A DNA stretch of 46,583 nucleotides from Flavobacteriia bacterium (GCA_019455045.1 JACFND010000015.1:5437-52019); one strand, 5' to 3'. Positions 35,267 through 44,386 are shown, counted from the first letter of the stretch. The notes: a model not told the origin generated them from the letters alone. Made by a program: numbers and translations.

Positions 35267-36217
35267 ATGAAAGTTTTGCTGCTCGACAGAAATCATGATC
35301 TGCTTGAAAACGGATTAAAAAATTTGGGTTTTGAAGTGGATTCGGATTATGAATCACCAAAGGAAGAAATTCTGAAAAGGATTTCAAATTATGACGGAAT
35401 CATCATCAGAAGCCGGATTCCGATTGATTCTGAATTTTTGAATGCTGCGGTCAAACTTAAATTTATAGGCAGAGTCGGCGCCGGTCTTGAAAATATTGAT
35501 TTGAAAGCTGCCGAAAAAAACGGAGTTCAAACCTTTAATGCACCCGAAGGAAATCGTGATTCCGTTGGAGAACATGCTGTAGGCATGCTGCTGATGCTGG
35601 TTCACAGACTCAGGATTGCGGATGGTGAAGTCAAAAACGGTATTTGGAGAAGAGAAGAAAACCGTGGTGACGAACTGACGGGAAAAACCATCGGAATCAT
35701 CGGTTACGGGAATATGGGAAAAGCATTTGCGCAACGCCTAAAAGGATTTGAAGCGAATGTAATCTGTTATGATATCAAGGCCGGGAAAGGAGATGAAAAT
35801 GCGGTTCAGGTGACCTGGGAAGAATTTATCGACCGTTCCGAAATCATCAGTCTTCATACACCGCAGACAGCCGAAACAATCGGTATGTTTGATAAAGAAT
35901 TGATCGATTCGATAAAGAATCCGTTTTATCTGATCAATACAGCACGCGGAAAATCGGTTGTGACCAAAGATTTGGTTGAAGGATTGAAGTCGGGAAAAAT
36001 CATCGGCGCTGCTTTGGATGTGCATGAATACGAAAAGAAATCATTTGAAAAACTCGATGTTTCACAGCTTCCCGAAGATTTCAGATATCTGATCAAGTCG
36101 GACAATGTGATACTGACACCGCATATCGCGGGTTGGACGCATCAGAGCAAAGTGAAGCTGGCTGAAATCATTTTATCAAAGATTGCAGATTGGAAAAAAT
36201 TGCATAACATTGCATAG
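35267..36217 (+). CDS. D-2-hydroxyacid dehydrogenase (phosphoglycerate-dehydrogenase-like)
   Basis: A 316-residue NAD-dependent dehydrogenase. The split N-terminal domain ends in KFIGRVGAGLENIDL, followed by GEHAVGMLLML, the nucleotide motif IGIIGYGNMGKAFAQRL, and catalytic Arg in NTARGKSVV, Glu in VHEYE and His in LTPHIAGWT. It could be 3-phosphoglycerate dehydrogenase for serine synthesis or a general 2-hydroxyacid dehydrogenase; there is no ACT domain, and no serC or serB next door. ATG 35267 is chosen over TTG 35243. Confidence 0.82.
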   Translation: MKVLLLDRNHDLLENGLKNLGFEVDSDYESPKEEILKRISNYDGIIIRSRIPIDSEFLNAAVKLKFIGRVGAGLENIDLKAAEKNGVQTFNAPEGNRDSVGEHAVGMLLMLVHRLRIADGEVKNGIWRREENRGDELTGKTIGIIGYGNMGKAFAQRLKGFEANVICYDIKAGKGDENAVQVTWEEFIDRSEIISLHTPQTAETIGMFDKELIDSIKNPFYLINTARGKSVVTKDLVEGLKSGKIIGAALDVHEYEKKSFEKLDVSQLPEDFRYLIKSDNVILTPHIAGWTHQSKVKLAEIILSKIADWKKLHNIA

Positions 36218-36222
36218 CAATC

Positions 36223-36296
<74 letters not shown>

Positions 36297-36297
36297 C

Positions 36298-36327
36298 AAA
36301 AAAAGCCGTTCATGTGAACGGCTTTTC
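36298..36327 (+). terminator. Intrinsic terminator after tRNA-Ala
   Basis: Near-perfect inverted repeat AAAGCCGTTCA / TGAACGGCTTT (36302-36312 and 36315-36325) with a 2-nt central gap and T-run. Also A-rich in reverse, so it may serve the convergent OmpA gene. Confidence 0.85.
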
Positions 36328-36350
36328 TATTTGGATTATATTCTATAATC

Positions 36351-37040
36351 TTATTCTCCGGCTTCCTGCTGAGCTTCCTGTTTCATTTTTTCATTGGCTG
36401 TAATTGCAAATTCAACACGACGGTTTTGAGCTCTTCCGGCTTCTGTTGCATTGTCTGCACGAGGACTCAGTTTGCCCTGACCCATTGAAGAAAGTCTTGA
36501 AGACGCAATTCCCTGAGATTTCAGATAATCAACCACAGACGACGCTCTTTTTTCGGAAAGCGGAAGATTGTATTCCTGAGAACCGATGCTGTCTGTAAAA
36601 CCGACCACCATGATATTTGTATCCGGATATTCTGTAAAAATCGGAATCAGTTTCTGAAGATTTGTTTTTGCATCTTCTGTCAGTGATGATTTGTTGTATT
36701 CAAAACGCACATTTGAATTTTCGTCCAGAATCACCTGAATACCTTCTGCGTTTCTCACCACCTCAGCACCCGGAAGTGTATTCTCGATTTTCTTTGCCTG
36801 CTGATCCATCTTGTGACCGATGATTCCGCCTGCCGCTCCGCCGACAACCGCACCTGCAATTGCACCAATGGCCGCATTGTTTCCGCTGCCCACATTATTT
36901 CCAATTACGCCGCCCAGGATTGCACCTGCAGCAGCTCCGATGGCCGCTCCTTTCTGGGTATTGTTTGCGTCACAACCGCTTAAGATCAGTCCTGCCGCAA
37001 CCAGCAGCACGGCTATCTTAGAGTTTAATTTCTTTATCAT
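36351..37040 (-). CDS. OmpA-family lipoprotein with glycine-zipper
   Basis: A 229-residue protein. Lipobox LILSGC with Cys23, then a glycine-zipper region (Gly/Ala repeats, AAIGAAAGAILGGVIG-type) up to about residue 75, a short linker, and a C-terminal OmpA peptidoglycan-binding domain with VVGFTDSIGSQEYN, LSEKRASSVVDYL and AQNRRVEFAI. It probably anchors the outer membrane to peptidoglycan. The lipocalin-like lipoprotein gene lies 18 nt upstream, so these form an operon, a pairing common in flavobacteria. Confidence 0.9.
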   Translation of the reverse strand: MIKKLNSKIAVLLVAAGLILSGCDANNTQKGAAIGAAAGAILGGVIGNNVGSGNNAAIGAIAGAVVGGAAGGIIGHKMDQQAKKIENTLPGAEVVRNAEGIQVILDENSNVRFEYNKSSLTEDAKTNLQKLIPIFTEYPDTNIMVVGFTDSIGSQEYNLPLSEKRASSVVDYLKSQGIASSRLSSMGQGKLSPRADNATEAGRAQNRRVEFAITANEKMKQEAQQEAGE

Positions 37041-37058
37041 GATTTCAAATTTTAAAGT

Positions 37059-37538
37059 TTAATTTTTTGTAAATGTGTAGTTGATCCCAATGATTTTTCC
37101 CTCAAAACTGATGTCCTGTCTCAAAACCATAAACGAACCGCTGTTGTTTGTGATTTTCAATTTGTAGCCGTCCAGCACATTTTTTGGTTTTTCACCCTCA
37201 TAGACCTTTTTGAAGTTGAAATACATATTTCCGCCTTCGTCGGTTACAAACCATTTGATCTTTGTGGTTCCGGACGGACAATTGCCCGATCCGTTCAATG
37301 TGTATGTTCCGGTGTTGTTGTTTTGAACCAGATGCCACTGACTTCCGTTGTAACATTTAGAATCTGCTTCGTCAAAAACTTTTGCATCGACATATGACTG
37401 ATTGATTCCGTCAATTGACACATTTGTGATCGTCCAATCGCCTCTCATAATTTTTTCGCTGTCAACAACCGATTTTGGTCCGGCGCATGAAACCGCCAAA
37501 AACATTGAGAAGATTCCAATTAAAAAGATTTTATTCAT
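37059..37538 (-). CDS. Lipocalin-like lipoprotein
   Basis: A 159-residue protein starting at MNKIFLIGIFSMF. Lipobox LAVSC is at about residue 17. The mature protein has GDWTITNVSIDG, a central KCYNGSQWHLVQNNNTGTYT and Cys pair (about residues 62 and 86 of the mature region), and later YTFTKN. This fits the Bacteroidota lipocalin-like lipoproteins found next to OmpA proteins. Ligand unknown. The frame extends to 37580, but the lipoprotein signal fixes the start at 37538. Confidence 0.75.
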   Translation of the reverse strand: MNKIFLIGIFSMFLAVSCAGPKSVVDSEKIMRGDWTITNVSIDGINQSYVDAKVFDEADSKCYNGSQWHLVQNNNTGTYTLNGSGNCPSGTTKIKWFVTDEGGNMYFNFKKVYEGEKPKNVLDGYKLKITNNSGSFMVLRQDISFEGKIIGINYTFTKN

Positions 37539-37663
37539 AGTTATAAATTTTGTTCGAATTTGGTCAAAAAACCATGCCATTTAAATTTGATTTAAGACAA
37601 TTTCTCAAGAAATTGATACTTGACTATATCTACTGCAAAAATAGTAAAATTAAAGCGGTTTAT

Positions 37664-38512
37664 TTAATTTTTTTTGATCAGATAGATGACCGATGACCAT
37701 TTTTTGTCAAATAATGCACTTAAGTTTGAAATTAATGCAATCGGGATGGCTCTCAAAATTCCAAGTTTTGATTTTTTGTATTTCTCTGATAAAATCGAAA
37801 TATAAAAACTGTCAAACCACAAAGGATAGATTTTTACTTTTTCGAGTTCGTTTTTATACATCAGTTTTTGAAAACTGTCGTTTGAAAAATGCCAAATGTG
37901 TCTTGGCACATCCCAGGCCGCCCAATAAGATTTGTAAAATTTTGCGTCAAATGACTTATGGTTTGGAACCGCAATCAGAATTTTTCCGTCGGGTTTTAAT
38001 TTTGATTTCAATTCCGGGATGAATTCATTGAGATTCGGAATGTGTTCGAGCACATGCCAAAGTGTGATATAATCAAAAGTCAAATCCAAATCTTTCAGAT
38101 TTGAACTGCTGACATTTTCCTCACCCACTTTTTTTTGAGCCAGTTTTAATGCATCGGGATTGGGTTCGATTCCGTAAACATCCAAACCTTTCTTTTGAGC
38201 ATATTTCAAAAAATCTCCGGTTCCGCATCCGTAATCCAAAAGGGATTTTTTTCCGCCTTTGTATCGAAGCTTCGAAAATTTGTAAGCGATGTTGTATTTT
38301 TTTACCGACTGATAAATTTTGTCCAGAGGACTTTTCTTTGCATCCGAATGGGATATGTAATTTTCGCTTTTGTAATAATCCGACAGTCTGTCCAGCGGTA
38401 CCGGCCTTGTTTCCAGAAAACCGAATTCATGATTTCTGTACAGACCGAACTCTTCACCTGTCAAAAAATAATCTTTTGTTTTTAAAACCAAATCCGATTC
38501 AAACTGTTTCAA
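37664..38512 (-). CDS. Class I SAM-dependent methyltransferase
   Basis: A 282-residue methyltransferase. After about 75 N-terminal residues, motif I is LLDYGCGTGDFLKYAQKKG, then VYGIEPNPDALKLA, and WHVLEHIPNLNEFIPELKSK, LKPDGKILIAVPN, a Methyltransf_23/11 pattern. The substrate cannot be inferred; such enzymes modify surface glycans or small molecules. No ATG lies early in the frame: the start is a TTG at 38512 or an ATT two codons upstream, right after an in-frame stop. A parS-like palindrome sits 18 nt upstream of this start. Confidence 0.82.
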   Translation of the reverse strand: MKQFESDLVLKTKDYFLTGEEFGLYRNHEFGFLETRPVPLDRLSDYYKSENYISHSDAKKSPLDKIYQSVKKYNIAYKFSKLRYKGGKKSLLDYGCGTGDFLKYAQKKGLDVYGIEPNPDALKLAQKKVGEENVSSSNLKDLDLTFDYITLWHVLEHIPNLNEFIPELKSKLKPDGKILIAVPNHKSFDAKFYKSYWAAWDVPRHIWHFSNDSFQKLMYKNELEKVKIYPLWFDSFYISILSEKYKKSKLGILRAIPIALISNLSALFDKKWSSVIYLIKKN

Positions 38513-38530
38513 ATCAATATTTTATAAATG

Positions 38531-38546
38531 TGTTCCTCGTGGAACA
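38531..38546. other. parS: parS-like palindrome (one mismatch)
   Basis: TGTTCCTCGTGGAACA, one base from the perfect palindrome TGTTCCACGTGGAACA found at 40443-40458. It fits the ParB-binding consensus TGTTNCACGTGNAACA with one change. It lies in the 40-nt gap between the methyltransferase and mnmG genes. Confidence 0.65.
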
Positions 38547-38552
38547 TTATTT

Positions 38553-40421
38553 TTATCTGCCCATATAAATCAATAATATGCTGATGTCTGCCGGAGAAAC
38601 TCCGCTGATTCTCGAAGCATGCGCTATGGTTTCGGGTCTCAGTTTTTCAAACTTCTGTCTTGCCTCAATGGTGATCGATTTCAACTGTGAATAATCAAAG
38701 TTTTTTGGAATTTTCAAATTTTCCAAACGTTTCAGTTTATCTGCATTGTCTTTTTCCTTTTGGATATATCCTTCATATTTGAGCTGGATTTCCACCTGCT
38801 CCAATTCGTCTTTGTTAATTTCATTTTGATCTACAACATCCTTTACGCGATCCAATTTCAGAAAATCTGACAAGTGAACCTCGGGTCTTTTCAAAACCGA
38901 ATCCATCTTAGAACTTTGTTTGAGCGGTGTTCCTTCTCTTTCCTCAATGGCCGGATTGATTTCTTCGGGTTGGATTGAATTTTCTCTGAAAAATGAAACC
39001 AGCGTTTCTGCTTTTTTGTGTTTGATTTCCATTTTTTTCAATCTCTCATCAGAAGCGAGTCCGATTGTATGTGACAACGGAGTCAGTCTTTCATCTGCAT
39101 TGTCCTGTCTGAGCAGTATTCTGTATTCTGCTCTTGAAGTAAACATTCTGTATGGTTCTTCTGTACCCTTTGTAATCAGATCATCGATCAGTACACCGAT
39201 ATAAGCTTCATTTCTTTTCAGTATGAATTCCGGTTTATCATTGACTTTCAGATGTGCATTGATTCCTGCCATCAATCCCTGACATGCTGCTTCTTCATAG
39301 CCGGTTGTACCGTTGATTTGGCCGGCAAAATATAGGTTTTCGATCAGTTTGGTTTCGAGTGTATGTTTGATCTGTGTCGGCGGAAAATAATCGTATTCGA
39401 TGGCATAACCCGGTCTGAAGAATTTTACATTTTCAAATCCCGGAACAGCCCGCAATGCTTTTGCCTGAATGTCATCCGGCAGTGAAGTTGAAAAACCGTT
39501 TACATAATATTCGATGGTATTCCATCCCTCGGGTTCAGCAAAAATCTGATGTCTTTCTCTGCTTGCAAAACGGTTGATTTTGTCTTCGATTGACGGACAA
39601 TATCTTGGTCCCGTACTTTTGATAGCGCCGTTAAACATCGGTGAACGGTCAAACCCTTCTCTGAGCAGATCGTGTACCTGTGGATTGGTATAAGTAATCC
39701 AGCAGCTTCTTTGTTTGGTTAATTTGGGTGTGTCGGTAAATGAAAATTTTTCTGGATTTTCGTCTCCGCCCTGTTCTTCCATTTTTGAGAAATCCAAAGA
39801 TCTTCCGTCCACTCTTGGCGGTGTTCCGGTCTTCATTCTGCCAGATTCAAATCCCAGACTGACCAGTTGTTCTGTGATTCCGGTCGCTGCTTTTTCACCC
39901 ATTCTTCCGCCTCCGAAATTCTTTTCGCCGATATGGATCAGTCCGTTCAGAAAAGTTCCGTTGGTCAGGATAACTGATTTTGCTTTTATGGTCAGTCCGA
40001 TTCCGGTTTTAACGCCAATTACTTTATTTCCTTCGATCAAAAGACCGTTGACCATATCCTGAAAAAAGTCAACATTTGGATTTGCTTCCAGTGCCAGTCT
40101 CCATTCTTCTGCAAATCTCATTCGGTCAGACTGTGCTCTCGGACTCCACATGGCAGGTCCTTTTGATCGGTTCAGCATTCTGAACTGTATCATGGTTTTG
40201 TCTGTGATGATGCCTGACATTCCACCCAATGCATCAATCTCTCTTACAATCTGTCCTTTTGCAATTCCGCCCATTGCCGGATTGCAAGACATCTGGGCAA
40301 TCACCTGCAGATTCATTGTAATCAGCAGTACTTTTGAGCCCATATTTGCTGCTGCCGAAGCCGCTTCTGCACCTGCATGGCCGCCACCGACAACAATTAC
40401 ATCATAATCATTTAAAAACAT
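38553..40421 (-). CDS. mnmG: tRNA uridine-5-carboxymethylaminomethyl(34) synthesis enzyme
   Basis: A 622-residue FAD-dependent enzyme that, with MnmE, makes 5-carboxymethylaminomethyl-uridine at the wobble position. Motifs: the FAD site VIVVGGGHAGAEAASAAANMG, SCNPAMGGIAKGQIVREIDA, GTFLNGLIHIGE, KTGTPPRVDGR, and the C-terminal helical region with ASRISGVSPADISILLIY. Full length. mnmG (gidA) is often origin-proximal in bacteria, which fits the parS and oriC candidates here. A parS-like palindrome flanks it on each side. Confidence 0.95.
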   Translation of the reverse strand: MFLNDYDVIVVGGGHAGAEAASAAANMGSKVLLITMNLQVIAQMSCNPAMGGIAKGQIVREIDALGGMSGIITDKTMIQFRMLNRSKGPAMWSPRAQSDRMRFAEEWRLALEANPNVDFFQDMVNGLLIEGNKVIGVKTGIGLTIKAKSVILTNGTFLNGLIHIGEKNFGGGRMGEKAATGITEQLVSLGFESGRMKTGTPPRVDGRSLDFSKMEEQGGDENPEKFSFTDTPKLTKQRSCWITYTNPQVHDLLREGFDRSPMFNGAIKSTGPRYCPSIEDKINRFASRERHQIFAEPEGWNTIEYYVNGFSTSLPDDIQAKALRAVPGFENVKFFRPGYAIEYDYFPPTQIKHTLETKLIENLYFAGQINGTTGYEEAACQGLMAGINAHLKVNDKPEFILKRNEAYIGVLIDDLITKGTEEPYRMFTSRAEYRILLRQDNADERLTPLSHTIGLASDERLKKMEIKHKKAETLVSFFRENSIQPEEINPAIEEREGTPLKQSSKMDSVLKRPEVHLSDFLKLDRVKDVVDQNEINKDELEQVEIQLKYEGYIQKEKDNADKLKRLENLKIPKNFDYSQLKSITIEARQKFEKLRPETIAHASRISGVSPADISILLIYMGR

Positions 40422-40440
40422 TTTTAATTGATTTTTAAAG

Positions 40441-40460
40441 ATTGTTCCACGTGGAACAAT
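40441..40460. other. parS: parS-like palindrome (perfect)
   Basis: A 20-nt perfect palindrome ATTGTTCCACGTGGAACAAT whose core TGTTCCACGTGGAACA fits the ParB-binding consensus TGTTNCACGTGNAACA. It lies in the gap between mnmG and ybeY. parA/parB are not in the window. Confidence 0.75.
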
Positions 40461-40879
40461 TAAATTATTTCATTAAAATAAGCCAGATATTTGTCTTCTG
40501 CTTTTCTCATTTCGGCAGCATCTGATTCGGTTTTGTCCTTGTAATTCATAAAGTGAAGAATGCCGTGTATCATCACCCTTGCCAATTCCTGATCAAAACT
40601 CACCGAATTTTCAATTGCATTTTCGTTCACACGGTCGATACTGATATAGATATCGCCCGACAATTTCTTTCCTTCCGAATACTGAAATCCGATCACATCG
40701 GTATAGTAATCATGCTGAAGATACCGGATGTTGATCTGCAGCAGATAATCATCATTGCAAAAGATATAATTGATTTTGTCTGTTTCAAAGCCTTCTTTTT
40801 TAACTGACGATTCTATCCAATTCTTCCAATCCTCGTATGCCTCTGTTTTGAAATCGGTTTCGTTAAAAAACATTATCAT
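40460..40879 (-). CDS. ybeY: Endoribonuclease YbeY (rRNA maturation)
   Basis: A 139-residue metalloprotein needed for 16S rRNA 3'-end maturation. The HGxLH motif is MIHGILHFMNYKDKTESD; the third metal ligand is Asp/Lys region (YKDK) rather than the His of E. coli, which I take to be usual for Bacteroidota YbeY. Preceded by EGKKLSGDIYISIDRVN. The ATG at 40879 is kept because MIMFFNETDF aligns with family N-termini (MI-x-F-x-x-E-T-D-F). A TAAATTTG -7 box lies 4 nt upstream, so the mRNA may be leaderless. Confidence 0.9.
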   Translation of the reverse strand: MIMFFNETDFKTEAYEDWKNWIESSVKKEGFETDKINYIFCNDDYLLQINIRYLQHDYYTDVIGFQYSEGKKLSGDIYISIDRVNENAIENSVSFDQELARVMIHGILHFMNYKDKTESDAAEMRKAEDKYLAYFNEII

Positions 40880-40883
40880 CCTG

Positions 40884-40891
40884 CAAATTTA
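40884..40891 (-). promoter_or_regulatory. Promoter -7 box immediately before ybeY
   Basis: Reads TAAATTTG on the minus strand, an exact TAnnTTTG match 4 nt before ATG 40879. It overlaps the 3' end of the upstream patatin gene. Confidence 0.5.
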
Positions 40892-43090
40892 AAACCAAAA
40901 TCCGAGAGAAACATTGAACAATCCCTTTTTTGTGTTGGGTGAATAATTCCACAGACCGATGATCGGTCCGAGCGGACTGTCGTATCCGTAACCGATTCCC
41001 AAACCGGTATATTGATATTTCAGAAATTTCCATTCTTCGATCTGATCCGAAATGTGCGCAAAATTGGTAAAAGCAGAGAAATAATGATTTTTTAAAATTC
41101 TTGCCTGAATCTGACCGCCAAAAATCAGAAGATTTTCTCCGCCGGCCGTAAAAAATGGCAGACCGAAAAAACGTGAATAGTTCATAAAATCCTGATCGAC
41201 ATATCCGCCGAGTGCAAATTTTTGAGAAATGGGGGCGGGGTTGCCAAAATATGTCCCAAACTTACCGAACAGCTTGATTCCCAGCCAGCTGTTCAATGAT
41301 TTGTTGGCGTCAAACCATGCAGAAACCATTGGTGTTTCTTCAAAATCAGCAGCGTTTGATTTGAACATGTATTTGAATAAGCCGTTGAATTTCAGACCAT
41401 TCATCGGGAAATTCGGATTGTCGAGATTATCAATTTTAAAATATCCGTACAAACTTAAAAAATAGCTGTTTTCAATATTTCTAAGCGGATCATTGAAGGT
41501 AAGATTTTCGGTTTTGATGCTGAGATACTGATGTTCCAAACCGCCGCCCAGTGCATATTTGTCAAAAAGTGTTGACTGGACATAAACCTGGTTCAGGAAT
41601 TCCTTGAACTGATAATCATAAGAAACACCACCCAAATTATCGAAGAAATTGGATGCTTTTACTTTTGAGTTGAATCTTTTGTAGGAAGATGAAATTCCAA
41701 AACTCGGATAGATACCGTTGTCTGCATAGTAAATGACTTGGTATCTCGGAAAATCGCCAAGGATCAAATCTGCTGAAAAAACAGAATTGTCAAACAGCAC
41801 ATGACGGCTGCTGAAGTTCAGCAACAGTCCGGTTTTGAACAGATCGTCATAGTGCAATCCGAACTTAATCGACTGCCGGGTCGGATTTTCGGTGACAAAA
41901 ATCGCCATCGTCTTGTGGCCTGAATCATTGTCCCGGATCCTGTAATAAATCTTTTTAAAATTTCCGGACGAATAAAGCGATTTGATACCGTTTCTGATGT
42001 TGTCATAAGAAATCAGCTGCGGCGGGATGATGCCCAGTTTTCCCTGTACATAAGAACGGTTAAAGGTTTCAAGACCGGTAATTTCAATGTCGTTGATCAG
42101 CACATATTCAAAAGTATCATGCGGCTGACGATTGATTTTGGGATGACCCTGAAGCGCAGCAATCTGTTTTAAGTCGTCAAATTTTAGTTTTGCGGCATCA
42201 AATCCGGCTCCGATGATTTGATCCTTGTCGTCAAAACTTGTGACCGTAAAACCCTTTAAATCGGGTTTAATCGTCAAATCAACCAGCTTGCTCTGTTCCT
42301 GAGATTTTTCGGCAATATTGTATGAAATAATCTGTTCGATCACTTTGGCGGCAGACTGCAGCTGCGAATCGTCGAGCAGACCTTCCTGCAAATCGACGCC
42401 GATGATGTAATCCGCGCCCAAATCTCTGACTTCTTTGACCGGATAATTGTTTCTCACACCACCGTCAACATAGAGTTCGCCTTTGATTCGAACCGGTTCA
42501 AGAAGAGTAGGATAGGCACCGCTGGCAAGAACCACCTGCGGCAGATATCCATCGTGGAAAACCACAGATTCTCCGTTGCTCAATTTGGTGGCGACACATA
42601 CAAACGGAATCGGCAGTTCATTGAAATTATCAACATCATGCACATGTCTGAAGAGATAGGTCAGCTCATCTGCTGTTCCCTGTCCGCTGGAAAGTGCATT
42701 TGGAAATCTGAGTTTGAAATCGTCAAAAGGAAGTTCAAGCAGATATTTTTCGCGATAGGTTTTGTCAAAAAACGGAAGCTCACGTCTTGATTTTTCGTTC
42801 ATGATCATATTGTTCAGATCAAGCGAATACATGATTTCCTCCAGTTCGTCGGCAGAATAACCCGAAGCATACAGTGCGCCGACAATGGCACCGATGCTGG
42901 TTCCGCCTATATAATCGATTTTGATTCCGGCTTCTTCAATCACCTTGAGCGCACCAATATGCGCATAACCTTTTGCACCGCCACCGCTGAGCACCACACC
43001 GACCTTTGGTCTTTTGGTTTGGGCGTTGAGGGAGGCAAAACTGTAAAGCGTCAGCAGCAAAACGAACAGCAATTGAACCTTGAGTCTCAT
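40889..43090 (-). CDS. Patatin-like phospholipase with POTRA and BamA-type barrel (PlpD-like)
   Basis: A 733-residue exported protein. Signal peptide LLFVLLLTLYSFASLNAQ, patatin domain (about 25-310) with VVLSGGGAKGYAHIGAL (oxyanion region), GGTSIGAIVGALYASG (Ser of GxSxG) and VDGGVRNNYPV (Asp of DGG). Then a POTRA-like part (DIEITGLETFNRSYVQGKLG) and a C-terminal surface-antigen/BamA barrel ending in FNVSLGFWF. This matches type Vd patatin proteins such as PlpD, which hydrolyse phospholipids. Start ATG 43090 is preferred over TTG 43099, since TACCTTTG (complement 43097-43104) sits 6 nt upstream. Confidence 0.9.
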   Translation of the reverse strand: MRLKVQLLFVLLLTLYSFASLNAQTKRPKVGVVLSGGGAKGYAHIGALKVIEEAGIKIDYIGGTSIGAIVGALYASGYSADELEEIMYSLDLNNMIMNEKSRRELPFFDKTYREKYLLELPFDDFKLRFPNALSSGQGTADELTYLFRHVHDVDNFNELPIPFVCVATKLSNGESVVFHDGYLPQVVLASGAYPTLLEPVRIKGELYVDGGVRNNYPVKEVRDLGADYIIGVDLQEGLLDDSQLQSAAKVIEQIISYNIAEKSQEQSKLVDLTIKPDLKGFTVTSFDDKDQIIGAGFDAAKLKFDDLKQIAALQGHPKINRQPHDTFEYVLINDIEITGLETFNRSYVQGKLGIIPPQLISYDNIRNGIKSLYSSGNFKKIYYRIRDNDSGHKTMAIFVTENPTRQSIKFGLHYDDLFKTGLLLNFSSRHVLFDNSVFSADLILGDFPRYQVIYYADNGIYPSFGISSSYKRFNSKVKASNFFDNLGGVSYDYQFKEFLNQVYVQSTLFDKYALGGGLEHQYLSIKTENLTFNDPLRNIENSYFLSLYGYFKIDNLDNPNFPMNGLKFNGLFKYMFKSNAADFEETPMVSAWFDANKSLNSWLGIKLFGKFGTYFGNPAPISQKFALGGYVDQDFMNYSRFFGLPFFTAGGENLLIFGGQIQARILKNHYFSAFTNFAHISDQIEEWKFLKYQYTGLGIGYGYDSPLGPIIGLWNYSPNTKKGLFNVSLGFWF

Positions 43091-43096
43091 AATTTG

Positions 43097-43104
43097 CAAA
43101 GGTA
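43097..43104 (-). promoter_or_regulatory. Promoter -7 box immediately before the patatin gene
   Basis: Reads TACCTTTG on the minus strand, an exact TAnnTTTG match, 6 nt before ATG 43090. Confidence 0.5.
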
Positions 43105-43173
43105 TAACTTGTTAACCAATTCAATTATGACCAAATTCAATTGGCTCGATAATTTTTTTTTTCGGTATGAATC

Positions 43174-43205
43174 AAAAAAAAGCTGCCCGACGGACAGCTC
43201 TTTTT
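43174..43205 (-). terminator. Intrinsic terminator after T9SS cargo gene
   Basis: AGCTG / CAGCT with an inner CC/GG pair around a short loop, flanked by A7 and T5; on the minus strand it ends in a 7-T run just downstream of the 43227 stop. Confidence 0.75.
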
Positions 43206-43226
43206 GTATAAGTTTAATAAATAAAA

Positions 43227-44216
43227 TTATCTCTTAACAAACTTGGTTGTCTGAGTTTTTCCGTTGATAACGGTCTGAAGAACATAAGTTCCTTTTGCAA
43301 GTGAAGACACATCCAAAGCTGCATTTTTTCCGTTTGGAGCCAGTTTCATCACTTCCTGTCCAGTCAGGCTGTAAACAGTAATTTTTTCAATGCTGTTTTT
43401 AGCGTTGACATTCAGGAATTTTGAAGTCGGATTCGGATAGATGCTGTATTCAACCGAAGTCAAATCCTGAACACCCATTGTAGAACCGTCCACATCAAAA
43501 GGAAGCGCCTGCTGTGCACCTGCACCTGAGTCAATCATATCAGCCCATTCTGAACCGTTAAACTGAAGTGCGTTTCCGATAGCCATATCTCCGGTAATTA
43601 CCACAGGAGGCGCCCAGGGACCTGAGCTGCCGCTTCCGCCAACGCTGAAGTCAATCCAATAAGTTCCCGGATCCAAAGTCAGTCCCGGAGTTTCAATGGT
43701 TTGAACCATAATCGGTCTGTCAACATTTGAGTGATCTGTATCCAATACTCTGTAGGCACCTGAAAATTCTGTGTTGCTCATTACATCATCAAATTCATCA
43801 CCCCAGATAACAGTCCCGCCGGCATTTGGCGCACCATCCCAAATTCTCATGGTCACATAACTAATGGTTGACACCGGGCCTGAACCGGTCTGATAAGAAT
43901 ACATATAAAATCTTTCCACGCTAACCGGCTGAGTTACTTCCCAGTCATCAGCGCATCTGAACAAACTGCCGTCATTGATGTTGAACCCGTAGGTACTGAG
44001 ACCCAATGCGGTTTGCAGTTCACTGATGTTTGGTGTTCCCTCGATGTTGTAGTAAGGGCCGTTGCTGTACAGGGTACCGCCCATCACACCGTCAACCACC
44101 ACCGGTCCTTCGGTTGAGCTTACGGGTTCTGCGTTCGAGGTGGTTTCAGCCACCTGTCCGAATGAAATGCCTGCTGCAAAAAGAAGCGCGGCAATCGAAA
44201 ATAGATTTCTCTTCAT
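43227..44216 (-). CDS. T9SS-secreted protein with type A sorting domain, function unknown
   Basis: A 329-residue protein. Signal peptide (MKRNLFSIAALLFAAGISFG), a beta-sandwich-like central region of about 220 residues with many Gly, Ser and Asp (e.g. YVTMRIWDGAPNAGGTVIWG), and a C-terminal type A T9SS domain starting VEYSIYPNPTSKFLNVN and ending TTKFVKR. The central region resembles domains of unknown function in Bacteroidota secreted proteins. No catalytic motif is visible, so an adhesin or structural role is possible. Confidence 0.82.
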   Translation of the reverse strand: MKRNLFSIAALLFAAGISFGQVAETTSNAEPVSSTEGPVVVDGVMGGTLYSNGPYYNIEGTPNISELQTALGLSTYGFNINDGSLFRCADDWEVTQPVSVERFYMYSYQTGSGPVSTISYVTMRIWDGAPNAGGTVIWGDEFDDVMSNTEFSGAYRVLDTDHSNVDRPIMVQTIETPGLTLDPGTYWIDFSVGGSGSSGPWAPPVVITGDMAIGNALQFNGSEWADMIDSGAGAQQALPFDVDGSTMGVQDLTSVEYSIYPNPTSKFLNVNAKNSIEKITVYSLTGQEVMKLAPNGKNAALDVSSLAKGTYVLQTVINGKTQTTKFVKR

Positions 44217-44317
44217 AATTGAATTGATTTAGAATTTAGGTTAAAGATATTGAAAATTTGGAATTAACAATAAAAATTCTACCAATTTTCAACTCTTTTG
44301 TTTAAAGCATTGTAAAA

Positions 44318-44366
44318 TAAAAAAGTGAGGGATCCCAACCAAGCAAAAAAGGGCCCTCACTTTGCT
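44318..44366 (-). terminator. Hairpin terminator of the short type C cargo gene
   Basis: Perfect 10-bp arms AAAGTGAGGG (44322-44331) and CCCTCACTTT (44354-44363); on the minus strand a T-rich run follows. Its loop contains GCTTGGTT, a word shared with the hairpin at 45591-45631. Confidence 0.75.
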
Positions 44367-44386
44367 AATAAGCTAATTTTAGTTGA

